64,000 nt of DNA from Cephalopachus bancanus. Lineage: Eukaryota; Chordata; Mammalia; Primates; Tarsiidae. Shown in pieces: positions 22,391 through 33,460 of this stretch (within the stretch, counting starts at the first letter, position 1; each line of letters begins with the position of its first letter). The notes beneath the pieces were generated by a model, which made no database searches, was not told the DNA's origin, and saw only the letters and a program-made list of their open reading frames with translations. The stretch covers positions 5,394,001-5,458,000 of the forward strand of contig JAPVLO010000054.1 in assembly GCA_027257055.1 (NCBI GenBank), read 5' to 3'. A program made the translations under genes and the position numbers.

Positions 22391-24112
22391 CTGAAAATTA
22401 AAAGTACTTATTTTTCATAGTCAAAAAAGAAAAAGATGATTCTCTGGTCAAAGTTCCAACTTAGAAAGAAGTAGCCATCATTAATCAGCAAAAGGATTAT
22501 GATGGTGATTAGCAAGCATTAAGAGCTTAACTATATGTCATGCAAAGGTCAGCGTGCTTAATATCTGTCATACTACTCTGAAGAAAAGAAGTAATCTACA
22601 AAAATAGCTATATGCCTACTTGCAGAACTTGAGAAGAGTTGCATCACCAGTCACCTCCCAGTGGCGCTACCTCTTACGACCATCACATTGGAGACTAGAT
22701 ATACACATATTAATTTTGGGGGACACAAACATTCACATCATAGCAAATACATTTAAAATATACAATATAAAATTCACTTTTAGCGATCTCTCTAATTTAT
22801 CCACACATTTACTGAATGACTAGATCTTTGAAATTATTAGTAATGATTTTGCTTCAATAACTATGATCAGGGAATTTGTAATATAATATTTGTATATACT
22901 GAACTGCCAAAAATGCTGAACAAAGAAGAACTAATGTTTTTAGCCTATTTTCAAAATATTGATAAGGAAAGTTATTACTTTTATATAGTATACAACTTTT
23001 TTCAGATAATAGAAATGAATAATTTATGGCGAAATAATTCATTTTATAAATGTAAAATTATTATTATTGTTATTATTATTTTAGTTCTGGCTACTTTGAA
23101 GGCTGAGGGTAAAATTATTTTTGTAAATTTTATTGTTGAAAATAAAAAATTAGATTTTTAAAAATGTCAAATTATGGTGAGATTAAAATATTTCTAAACT
23201 GTGATGCTATGTTGTTTCACTGAACATTCTAAATAAAAACAGGAAAAAACAAGAAAACTCCATATACAGGGATCTAACTTTGTAGACAAACATAAGAATT
23301 CTCCAGTAGATCACCTTTTTAAAAGAAGAACTAAGACTCCAAAGAGGGCAGAAAGGATGTTAGCTTATTCATCACCTGAAGTTCAAGTATCCATAATAAT
23401 AAAGATTTTTTTTCTACTTTTTTCTATAGCTATCATGGTTCTAGGTACATAAGCAGAGACTGGAAAAATGCAGTAGAATTGAGCTTGGGAATATTTGCCT
23501 TAGCCATTTATTTCTGTTGTAATTTTCTGCAAGAATGAATAAATAAAACTTGTGGAGGAATATACTGATGCCTCTTCTCTTCTTACTGTGACTGCCTTGC
23601 TGAGGCCATAGGGCAAATAGACACACTCATTCGTGGGAGGGGGTTAACTTTGAAAACAATGAATGTTTCTCGTGCCAATTGTCCTGTTAGTGGTAAATCC
23701 TAAAACCCTGCAGGGGAGCTGATAAACTAGTCTTAGACAACAGATTGGAAGGAAATTCTTCCTGTTTTCTCTGAGACAATTGCTGCAGTGGAGTCTATGG
23801 GAAGACTTGCTCAAAGACATTTATAACCTGGCCTCCTCAAGATGGTGCAAACAATAGGATAAAAGGTACACTTAGGTTGCCTGTTGACCTCTTTCTGTTA
23901 TAAATTATCATCTGGTAGTACTTTCCTCCAAAGCTTACAGAGGAGCCATGTTGGCATTTACACTTTATTATTACAAGTATTGTAGGAAAACCATAGTCCC
24001 ATTCTAGCGATAAAGCAGTCCTGAGAGAGAAAAAGCAGTCTGAATTGGCTGGCAACTGCAGAGCTCATGATAGGCAGGGGGTGGAAAGGGACAAAGTAAT
24101 AATTAGTGATCT
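22391..24112. other. Unassigned intergenic DNA with one LTR scrap
   Basis: Apart from a MaLR fragment at 22636-22745, no repeat or gene was identified. It is AT-rich, with several short open frames that lack family features. Confidence 0.4.
22636..22745 (-). mobile_element. MaLR LTR fragment, antisense
   Basis: 'cgaccatcacattggagac' followed by 'attttgggggacacaaacat' and 'tcatagcaaa' is the 5' end of an MST/MLT1 LTR in reverse. Confidence 0.65.
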
Positions 24113-24731
24113 ACATCAGGGGTCAATAGACTTTTTCTGCTAAGGATAATAATAAATATTTTAATTGTGTAGGCCATATAGTCACTGTTGCAACTACTCA
24201 ACTCTCATTGTAGTTCAAAAGCAGCTATACAAAACAAATGAAAATGGTTATGTTCTATTAAAACTTTGTTTACTAAAATTGAGTCTCATGTAATTTCTAA
24301 TGTCATGAAATATGATTTTTAAGATTTTTTAATTATTGAAAAAAAATTTTTTTTTGAGTTGAAGTCTCACTCCATCGCCCAGGTTGGAGTGCCGTGGCAC
24401 GCTCATGGCCAGCCCAGCATCGATCTGCTGGGCTCGGACAATACTTCTGCCTCAGCCTTCCAAGTAACTGGAACTACAAGCGTGTGCTACTGTGCACAGC
24501 TAATTTTTGATTTATTGCAGAGATGAGGTCTCGTCAAGTTGCTGGGGCTGGTCTTGAGCCTGCGGGCTCAGGCAATCCACTCGCCTCAGCCTCCCAGAGT
24601 GCTGGTATCACGGGCTGAGCCACTGTGCTCGGCTGAAAAAATGTTTTAAAATGCTTAAATGACAGGTCAGACAAATGTGGGAAGTAGGTCAGATTTGACC
24701 CATAGGCTACAGTTTTTCAACTGCTTATCCA
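24113..24731. mobile_element. hAT-type non-autonomous element (MER3-like), split by an Alu
   Basis: 'caggggtcaatagacttttt', 'ggccatatagtcactgttg', 'caactactcaactctcat' and 'aaaactttgtttactaaaa' before the Alu, and 'agatttgacccataggctac' after it, follow a common hAT-Charlie MITE pattern. The family name is from memory and uncertain. Confidence 0.6.
24347..24633 (-). mobile_element. Full-length Alu, antisense
   Basis: The T-run and gagttgaagtctcactcc open the copy, and 'gagccactgtgctcggc' closes it. It is moderately diverged and inserted within the hAT element. Confidence 0.9.
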
Positions 24732-25476
24732 GACACCAAGTGTCGGTTAAAGCAAAAACAATAGTTCTGATTACATTTTGAAAAATATGTCTTGCCTTAA
24801 AAAAGACCGCAATTCCCACTTCTGTGAGGTTCTCTAGGTATTACCATCTCTTGAATTCGTGTACATGGGTTCATACGAGAAGAAAAGAGAAGGAAGAAGA
24901 AGGGAAGAGAAAGACTATGGAAGAGAAGGAAAGGGCAAAGCAGAACCAAGGACTGCTGAGAAAAGAATCTGAACACAACTTTTGCACCTCTTGCTAACCT
25001 GTATTTACATCTTATCTCTTCTTTTTTGCAGACATGCCCTCAAGATAATTTGGAATGTTCCTTAAGGTTGTTATGAATGTTAGATCACACTTCAATAAAA
25101 TTTTATTTAGTATTGAAAAACACACAGGGAACAAAAGATTTTAAAATCTCTACCTATTTACTAAGTTCAAACAGTAAGTCTTTTATTTTCCTCTAGGCAG
25201 TCTTTATCTACTCAGCAAGTGAAATGTAGTTAGTTTCAAAAACAAAATTTCCCACCCAAGATGATCTTATCTTCATACTCTCGATAAGCTTCAGAAACAC
25301 ATGTTTATTTCTGTACCTTAAGCTTAAGAAAAAGTCTAAGGTTATGTCAACTGTACCATGTTGATATTATTCATACTGTACACTTGAATATTTTTGAATT
25401 GAATGTATTCAAACCATTGTTTCTTGTTCTCCCTTCAGCAATTTCTGCACATCAGACAAAAGCCCTTGGAACAAAT
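24732..25476. other. Unassigned intergenic DNA
   Basis: It includes a purine-rich patch near 24880-24960 (agaaaagagaaggaag). No gene or repeat was called. Confidence 0.4.
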
Positions 25477-25489
25477 CCCCTCACTTTCT

Positions 25490-25703
25490 CCTTTCCTTTC
25501 CTTTCCTTTCCTTTCCTTTCCTTTCCTCCTTTCCCTTTCCTTTCCTTTCCTTTCTCCTTTCCTTCTCCTTTCCTTTCCTTTCCCTTCCTTTTTCCCTTTT
25601 CTCCTTTCCTTTTCCTTTCCCTTTTTCCTTTCCTTTTTCCTTTCCTTTCTCCTTTCCTTTCCTTTCCTTTCCTTTCTTTCCCTTTCTTTCCTTCCTTCCT
25701 TCC
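25490..25703. repeat. Expanded (CCTTT)n tract, the tail of an Alu
   Basis: About 215 bp of almost pure pyrimidine, mostly ccttt with tttccc and tttcttt variants. It lies between an antisense Alu and that Alu's left target-site duplication, so it is the former A-tail turned into (AAAGG)n on the - strand. It creates long artefactual frames of Lys/Glu/Gly or Pro/Phe/Ser on both strands. Confidence 0.93.
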
Positions 25704-25970
25704 TTTTTGATTTGGAGTCTCACTCTGTAGCCCAGACTGGAGTGCAGTGGCACACTCCCAGCTGGGCTCAGGTGATCCTTCTCCTTCAGCCTTCCAAGTA
25801 GCCGAAATTACAGGCATGCGCTACCATGCCCAACTAATTTTTTGATTTATTGTAGAGACAAGGTCTCACCATGTTGCCCATGCTGGTCTCGAACCCACGG
25901 GCTCAGGCAATCTTCTTGCCTTGGCCTCCCAAAGTGCTGGGATTATAGGTCTGAGCCACCGTGCCTGGCC
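25704..25970 (-). mobile_element. Alu, antisense, with hyper-expanded tail
   Basis: It reads tttgatttggagtctcactc to 'gagccaccgtgcctggcc', with a short internal deletion in the right arm. The near-match duplications 'cccctcactttct' (25477-25489) and 'cccctcacctttct' (25970-25983) enclose both the Alu and the CCTTT tract. Confidence 0.9.
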
Positions 25971-25983
25971 CCCTCACCTTTCT

Positions 25984-26883
25984 AAGTCCCCACTTCACCC
26001 ACTGAACTAGGAGGTTTGGAGTAGATGATTCTAAAGTCATTTAATTTCTGTCCTAAAATATTTTTCATAGGTCAGTACCATTAAAATTAAATCTGTTTTT
26101 TTTAAAGTGTAGTTGCTAAACTAAAAAATATACAGGGAGGCCCTAGCCCTATTTCTCTGGGTGCTAGAAAGCTCAATTTCTACAGTATGTGTAGATCTTC
26201 TAGTACATAGTGAAAGAAAAGCAGAAGAGAGAGTTGAGATATAACTATTAAAAAGTATTATCTTTCTATGAAGCACCTATGCTTTCTGCTTCTTGGTCTT
26301 GTAGATTCAATCATTATTTAAGAAGCATTGTGAGTTCTTTTTTTTTTTAACTTTGCAGTGGCCTTCTGGTGAATACTAAGAAGTTATGAATAATAGAAAG
26401 ATAATGGAAAGAAAGAAAATGAAGAGAAAACAGATGTTTTAACTTAACCCTCAATTAAGAGACATGAAAATTTATGTACAAAAAGATTAAGACAAGTGCC
26501 CCAAACAGTTGATTAGAGTTAATTCTTAGCTCAGTCCTTTTTGTCCCAAGTTCTGTCTACCATCATTTTCTGACCAACATCTTGGCCAGTTACTAATTTC
26601 ATAATGACTAATTATATTCCACCCTATGTTTCATGGTTATATTCAAATCAGATATCATTGGTAGATGAGTTTAAACTTGTATTTGGTCACCAATATAAGA
26701 TACAAGTAGTAAATAGTAGTAATAGTCTTGACAAGCAGTTCTATATGGCTTTCCCAAATTATTCTGCTTCATCATTTATTTGTGAGAGAACATGAACACT
26801 AGCAGAATGGGCTCATGTGCTTGTTTATTGTTTGATGTTTACCTTATGTTATCATCTCTCATTTTTTATTTATTTACTTATTT
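25984..26883. other. Unassigned intergenic DNA
   Basis: No gene or identifiable repeat was seen. It ends in an ATTT-rich patch next to an antisense Alu. Confidence 0.4.
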
Positions 26884-27737
26884 TTTGAGTTGGAGTCTCA
26901 CTCTGTCGCCCAGACTGGAGTGCAGTGGCCCCGCCTGGCCACCACAGCCTCGACCTGCTGGGCTCCGGCCATCCTTCCGCTCAGCCTTCCAAGTAGCTGG
27001 AACTACAGGCGTGTGCTACCACGCCCAGCTAATTTTTTGATTTTTGTAGAGATGAGGTCTTGCTGAGTTGCCCAGGCGGGTCTTGAACCTGCGAGCTCAG
27101 GCAATCCACTCACCTCTGTGGCAGGAGGCAGCAAATGCTCAAATATATTTCTTGTATGATTGAGTGAATAAACACAGAAACACATGTAGCTGATTCGGGA
27201 TCAGCAGTTGGCCTCACCTGGGCTGCCAGCCCAGTGACAAGAAGGAGGGGTTAATAGCAGTTAAAGGTATTTCCTTTTGAAAGGCAGGTTGCTACTTTAA
27301 AGACCCGCCAGGCGCCAGGCAGGTTTTGTTTAAGAAAGGCCAAATGGCCCAGAGACTGGCTATTTCATGGAAATGGAAAAGAGTCTTATCTAAAACCCCC
27401 CTTCTGAAGTTGATGGTTTACAGGCCTGCAGTTCCTGGAAACCATTTGTTCTTTAAAAAATCTGATTTTGCTGAGTACAACCCTGTAAGATTCCAAAGGA
27501 AGTATGTAATCACTCAACACGACCCCCTCCCTTCCCTAAGCAAGGGTATAAGACCCCACATCTCCTGTTCTGGGGCGCTCGATTTGGATGCATGAAATTC
27601 TCGGGCCTGCTGTGCTAGCCAGGGTAATAAAATGCCACTTCTTACAATAGTCTCGGTGTCACAATCTCTCTATTTTTCCTGCTACACCTTGGCCTCCCAA
27701 AGCATGGGATTACAGACTGAGCCACCAAGCCGGCCTC
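26884..27737 (-). mobile_element. Alu, antisense, split by a solo LTR
   Basis: The first part (26884-27116) runs from the T-rich tail to 'caatccactcacctc'. The last 50 bp ('ggcctcccaaagcatgggat' to 'accaagccggcc') resume at 27691. The gap is filled exactly by a 570-bp TG...CA element (27117-27686). Confidence 0.92.
27117..27686 (+). mobile_element. Solo LTR of an endogenous retrovirus
   Basis: A 570-bp block begins TGTGGCAGG and ends CCTGCTACA, giving the TG...CA ends of a retroviral LTR. In order it holds a TATA-like ggtataaga (27544-27552), an AATAAA signal (27626-27631) and a short U5-like end, so U3-R-U5 runs on the + strand. The flanking 4-bp cctc/cctt fits the 4-bp target duplication of gammaretrovirus-like (ERV1) elements. 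No gag, pol or env sequence is present, as expected after LTR-LTR recombination. The family was not recognised. It inserted after the strepsirrhine-type Alu, so it is lineage-specific. Confidence 0.85.
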
Positions 27738-28009
27738 TCTTATCTTTTAAAAGTTGAGTGACTTAAGGGTAAGTAATAGGTTATCTTCTCACTTCAAACT
27801 TCCTTTATGAAGTATTGCAATTATTCTTATGGCTATAGGTGCTATTTTTAATATTAATGACTTCAACATTTATTTCTCCCATTCAAACCTCATCTTTTAG
27901 TGCCAGACCTATTGCTCAAATTGCCTCTTCTATGACTGAAACCGAACGACTCATGTTTCAAACTAAACACACCACGTGCTAAGCTTATTATCTTGCCTTT
28001 GTTTGTTTG

Positions 28010-29040
<1,031 letters not shown>

Positions 29041-29159
29041 TGGCTAAAGTCAGAATTTTTTATTTTGCTACACGCTTTTTGTCAAATTTTTGTTGACTAG
29101 ATACCATGAATGTAGAATTTTAAAGAAGGATTGTAAGAATTTTTTAAAAAGTCAGTTGT

Positions 29160-29450
29160 GGCCAGGAACAGTGGCTGATGCCTGTAATCCCAGCACTTTG
29201 GGAGGCTGAGATAAGAGGATTGCCTGAGTCTGCGGGTTTGCAACCAACCTGAGCAATACGGTGAGACTTCATCTCTACCATAAATCACAGATTTATCTGG
29301 GCATGGTAGTGTGCACCTGTATTTCTGGCTACGTGGAAGGTTGAGGCAGAAGGATCGCTGGAGCCAGCAGGTCGATGCTGGGGTGGCTGTGAGCTTGCCA
29401 CTGCACTCCAGCCTGAGTGACAGAGTGAGACTCCAACTCCAAACAAACAA
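29160..29450 (+). mobile_element. Full-length older Alu
   Basis: The head ggccaggaacagtggctgat carries many CpG-decay changes. The tail is aaacaaacaaaaaaa. Target-site duplications 'aaaaagtcagttg' (29146-29158) and 'aaaaagccaattg' (29451-29463) differ at two sites. Confidence 0.9.
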
Positions 29451-29463
29451 AAAAAGCCAATTG

Positions 29464-30338
29464 CCTCTGAGAAGGGAAGAAAATATGCAGAAAGGAAACT
29501 ATGGCTACTATTAGAGGAAGTAGAATGTTAAGGGAAAAGAGCGATATACTTTAAAAGGAGTTTTGGATTGCTATGCAATATAAACACTATCTCCATCTCC
29601 TCTCAAACTTTAGTAAAATTCAAATTACTGCTTTCAAAATTGGAAGGTTGTTTGTTTCATAAGAAGATTGCAAGATTGATCTTATGATATTTTATTGTAT
29701 TTGACTGTTGCCTAGCATTGAGACCTGTCAAAACAAGCAACATCTCAAATTAATTGCTCACATTAAAATTGGGTCAAGGGTGAATGGCTTGCTAAGACAT
29801 AAGGGAAATAAAGGGCTAAAACTAAATTTTTATGCTCCATTATGGTTTCCAAGTCAGAGAAAATTTATAAAAATTTCTCCAAGATGAAAATCATACCTTT
29901 GAGAAAATGCAGGGTTTTTTTTTTTTTAAAAAAGGTATTTTTCATGGAGAACCAGATTTACTCAGAATTATAAGGGAAAATTCAGTTGGAAAAAATTTTA
30001 AGACTTTTTAATATTAAGCTGAAAATTCATGTTTAATTCTCTCAATATTTTTAACTCATAAGTTCTTATAAAATTGAATCTTTTCTTAAAATGATGGGAG
30101 TGATTTCACCTGGTTTATGTTTTTATTATCAGGTTGACATTGTGTGGCAAACCATTCATCAGACTTTGGAACTTCTAATAGAGACCACAGGACACCAGTG
30201 ATTAGGGGCATTGGACAGATCAGTACTATGGACAAGAATTTGAGGCACAAGAGAAACATCACAGACAGAACATGCCTTAGATATGAAGATGTGATAGAAG
30301 AAATCATGGGGAGAAAGGTTTAATCTTAGGAATTACTT
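29464..30338. other. Unassigned intergenic DNA
   Basis: AT-rich; no gene or recognisable repeat. Confidence 0.4.
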
Positions 30339-30355
30339 AAGAATTCAAAACCGTA

Positions 30356-31089
30356 GAATGATTTATATTCCCAGGAGAGGGATTGCTAGATGGTATGGAA
30401 GAGCAATTTTTAGTTCTTTTAGGAGTCGCCACGCTGCTTTCCATAGGGGCTGAACTACCTTGTACTCTCACCTACAGTTTAGAAGTGTTCCCTAGCCGGG
30501 CTCCGTGGTAGGTAATCCTGCGCTTTGGGAGACTGAGGTGAGTGGATTGCCTGAGCCCGCGGGTTCGAGACCCAGCTAGGCAACTTGGCGAGACCTCATC
30601 TCTACAATAAAATAAAATTAAAAAAATCAACTGGGCGTGGTAGCACATACCTGTAATTCCAGCTACTCGGAAGGCTGAGGCGGAAGGATTGCCGGAGCCC
30701 AGCCGGTCGAGACTGCAGTGGCCGGAAGCGGCCACTGCACTCCAGTCTGGGCAACAGAGTGAAATTTCAACTCAAAAAAAAAAAAAAAAAAGAAGTGTTC
30801 CCTTTTCTCCATATTCGTGTCAGTGTCTGTTGTCTTTTGACTTATTAATGATGGCCATCCTTACTGGAGTTTAGTTGGTATTGCATTGTAGTTTGAATTT
30901 GCATTTCTCTGATTATTAGTGAGGCTGAACACTGCTGGAAGGGAGGGAAACAGGGGCACACAAAGGATACCTGGTCCTATACCAGAAGAAGTGAGGGTCA
31001 GTTAGAAGCCCAAACTTCACTTGCATGCAGCCTACTTATGTAGTTAATCCTCACTTGTACTCCACATTTCTATAATAAAATAAAATTTA
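30356..31089 (+). mobile_element. L1 insertion with 5' inversion (twin priming), split by an Alu
   Basis: A perfect 17-bp direct repeat, aagaattcaaaaccgta, lies at 30339-30355 and 31090-31106. Between the copies, 30356-30930 is antisense L1 ORF2 C-terminus, while 30931-31089 is the sense L1 3'UTR with an A-rich tail. One target-site duplication enclosing head-to-head L1 pieces is the signature of twin priming. An Alu at 30494-30790 inserted later. Confidence 0.92.
30494..30790 (+). mobile_element. Full-length Alu inside the inverted L1 piece
   Basis: Perfect 13-bp duplication 'agaagtgttccct' at 30481-30493 and 30791-30803, derived from the L1 sequence itself. The head has a small deletion (ctccgtggtaggtaatcc). 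Confidence 0.94.
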
Positions 31090-31106
31090 ATTAAAAAAAA
31101 AGAATT

Positions 31107-31792
31107 CAAAACCGTAAAAACTCTCATCTCCATATTGGAATGCTTAGGTATACTGGAATGCTTAGCTGTTCTGGAAAGAATATATGTTAAGAGGAAGAGT
31201 TGCCAGAACTCATACGTCAAGTTTGTAACTTCATGTTACCAGTAAGTAGAAACATATTCTATGTACATGTGCAGATGTATTTTTCCTGGCACAATTAAAT
31301 AAAATGGCTGTGGAACACTAATTCTGGAAACAAGACTGGATGGATAAATTTAGTGTGGATGTGATATATAGCAAAGTGTTGGTCAGCAAATCGGACTTTA
31401 AATCTTAGCTGTTAGCAGAACTAATTTGGGAGGGAATAGAGAAGGAAGAGATTGTGACTGCGTTCAAAGAAAAAGACCAAAAGTGGCTTCAGTCATTGAG
31501 CCAGAGCAGATTTGGGGAGCTGGAAGTAAAGCACATCTGACTCATTTCCCTCAGGGACACCCACCACATGAAAAGTGTACGAGTCAGGAGTAGGTTTTTG
31601 ACACCTGCTCAAAGGATTTCTCTGGTCAGCTCCAGATTCAAGCTGAAAACATCACCCCTTCATTAAGTTTCAAGGTGTCATAGTTGGTTACAAATAGGAT
31701 CTCTGTAACTACTCAGACATTAACTATCAGCTCCCAGAAAGCATAAGAGAGATTTTTAAATAATCTCAAAAGTCCCATTAAAAACTTACTAT
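31107..31792. other. Unassigned intergenic DNA
   Basis: It contains a small direct repeat 'tggaatgctta' at 31137 and 31155. No gene or transposon was recognised. Confidence 0.4.
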
Positions 31793-31802
31793 AGAAGTCA
31801 CA

Positions 31803-32086
31803 ACCCAGGTTCGGTGGCTCAGCCCGTAATCCGGCGCCTTTGGGAGGCTGAGGTGAGTGGATTGCCTGAGCCTGTGGGTTCGAGACCCGCCTGGGCAGCG
31901 AGACCTCATCTCTACAATAAATCAAAAAATCAGCTGGGCGTGGTAGCACACGCCTGTAATTCTGGCGACTCGGAAGGCTGAGGAGGAAGGATCGCCGGAG
32001 CCCAGCAGGTCGAGGCTGCGGTGGCCGGGAGCGGCCACTGCACTCCAGTCTGGGCGACAGAGTGAGACTCCAACTCAAAAAAAAAA
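31803..32086 (+). mobile_element. Full-length Alu, near consensus
   Basis: Both arms and a short A-tail are present. Target-site duplication 'agaagtcaca' (31793-31802) and 'ggaagtcaca' (32087-32096). The ggccgggagcggccactg block is intact. Confidence 0.93.
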
Positions 32087-32096
32087 GGAAGTCACA

Positions 32097-32849
32097 GGCA
32101 GTCACTATCAATCAGTAATCTTTACCCCTTTGTTTCTGCAAACATTCGCTAATTTTTTTTTCTATGTATACATCTCTGTGAGTAACCCACACTATAAACT
32201 ATCTAATAAGGTGTGCTTCCTATATCCAACTTTATAGTGTTTATGGAGAAAATATATGTAAGCAAACATTTCAGCACAATATGATAGAAGTCATACAAAA
32301 AGAGTCAGAGAAAAATAAAGGCACAAAGGAAAAAATGAACGGTTCGACTTGGGGGGAAATACGGACGATTCCAAGCAGAAATAATGTAAATTGATCTCAA
32401 AGAAAGACTAGAAGTTTCCCACATGGAATATAAAATTGAGGCCATTTTAGGACAAGAAAGACAAGGAACCAAAAAGTGCCAAATTGAAAAAATGAACATC
32501 AAGATAGTATTCTTCAGAATCTATTAGTAGTTCAGTGTAGTCATGATTCTCAAGCTGTGGACCTCCCAGGAGTATACACAGCTGTCAGGAGCAGAAGGCA
32601 AGCAACATGAAACTGAAGTACCAGAAGGAATGAAGGAGAATAATGGTACCAGGGTGATTAATGGAGAGGTGGTGGGGAGGTGGTCATTTCAAACCTAACC
32701 TCTGAAATTCAAATCTAACCTCTGAAATTCGCTTTACTGATCTGTTAGTTTCCTAGTCTTGTCCAACTCATTAAATGGCAAAATAATAACATCACTGAGT
32801 GGACTGGAAATCTGTCCATGCCAAAAACATCAAGTCTTGTTCATTCTGT
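32097..32849. other. Unassigned intergenic DNA
   Basis: A 22-bp tandem duplication (aacctctgaaattc-containing) lies at about 32695-32731. No gene was seen. Confidence 0.4.
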
Positions 32850-33460
32850 CTGCTAATTTATCTCAAGCCTGTCTGCACCAAGGACATCAGTCTAGTTCAA
32901 GCCACTGTTAGTTCTGATCTGAGTCTCTGCCTTTGCCCTGCATTTATGCCGCCCCCTCTAATCTATCTTTCTCACAGCAGCCAGAGTAAACTATTAGCAG
33001 GGTAAATTATTTATCATCATTCCACTCATCTCACACAACTCTCATCCTCATTCTTGGTTCTTCAGTAATTTGGCCCATTTTCAGCTCCTTGAACAACAAA
33101 TATCTCCCAAACTGAGTTTTAAGGCCTTCTCTTTGAAATAATTTTTCTACACTCTCCACCCGGAGTGTAGAAAAATCTTTATCCTTTGGTTCTCATATTT
33201 GAATACCACTTTCTCCAACCATTCTCTGTCTATGAGGCAGTTTGACTTTTTTCTGATTACTATACTTTAGTCTTTTTGTTCCTTGTACTCCACATTTCTA
33301 TAATCACACTGCCCTTATCTGTATGCTAACTCATTTAAGGTTTGTCATAAGCCACTACGTTGCTAACTCTATGAGAACAGGAAACATACCTGTTTTGGTA
33401 TGATTTACTTGACATAATATCTGGAAAATAGCAGATTCCTAATGAATCAATAAATCAGTG
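32850..33460 (+). mobile_element. LINE-2, sense
   Basis: 'ctcacagcagccagagtaaa', 'gagaacaggaaacatacc' and a decayed 'taatgaatcaataaat' 3' end follow L2 order. It contains an unusual perfect hairpin at 33141-33176. Confidence 0.65.
33141..33176. repeat. Perfect 14-bp inverted repeat, 8-nt loop
   Basis: atttttctacactc (33141-33154) is exactly reverse-complemented at 33163-33176 around the loop tccacccg. It lies in an L2 fragment and has no known function. Confidence 0.95.

Noticed and set aside
25403..25817. Long frames rich in Lys/Glu/Gly or Phe/Pro/Ser on both strands
   Set aside because: They are translations of the (CCTTT)n Alu tail and the Alu itself.
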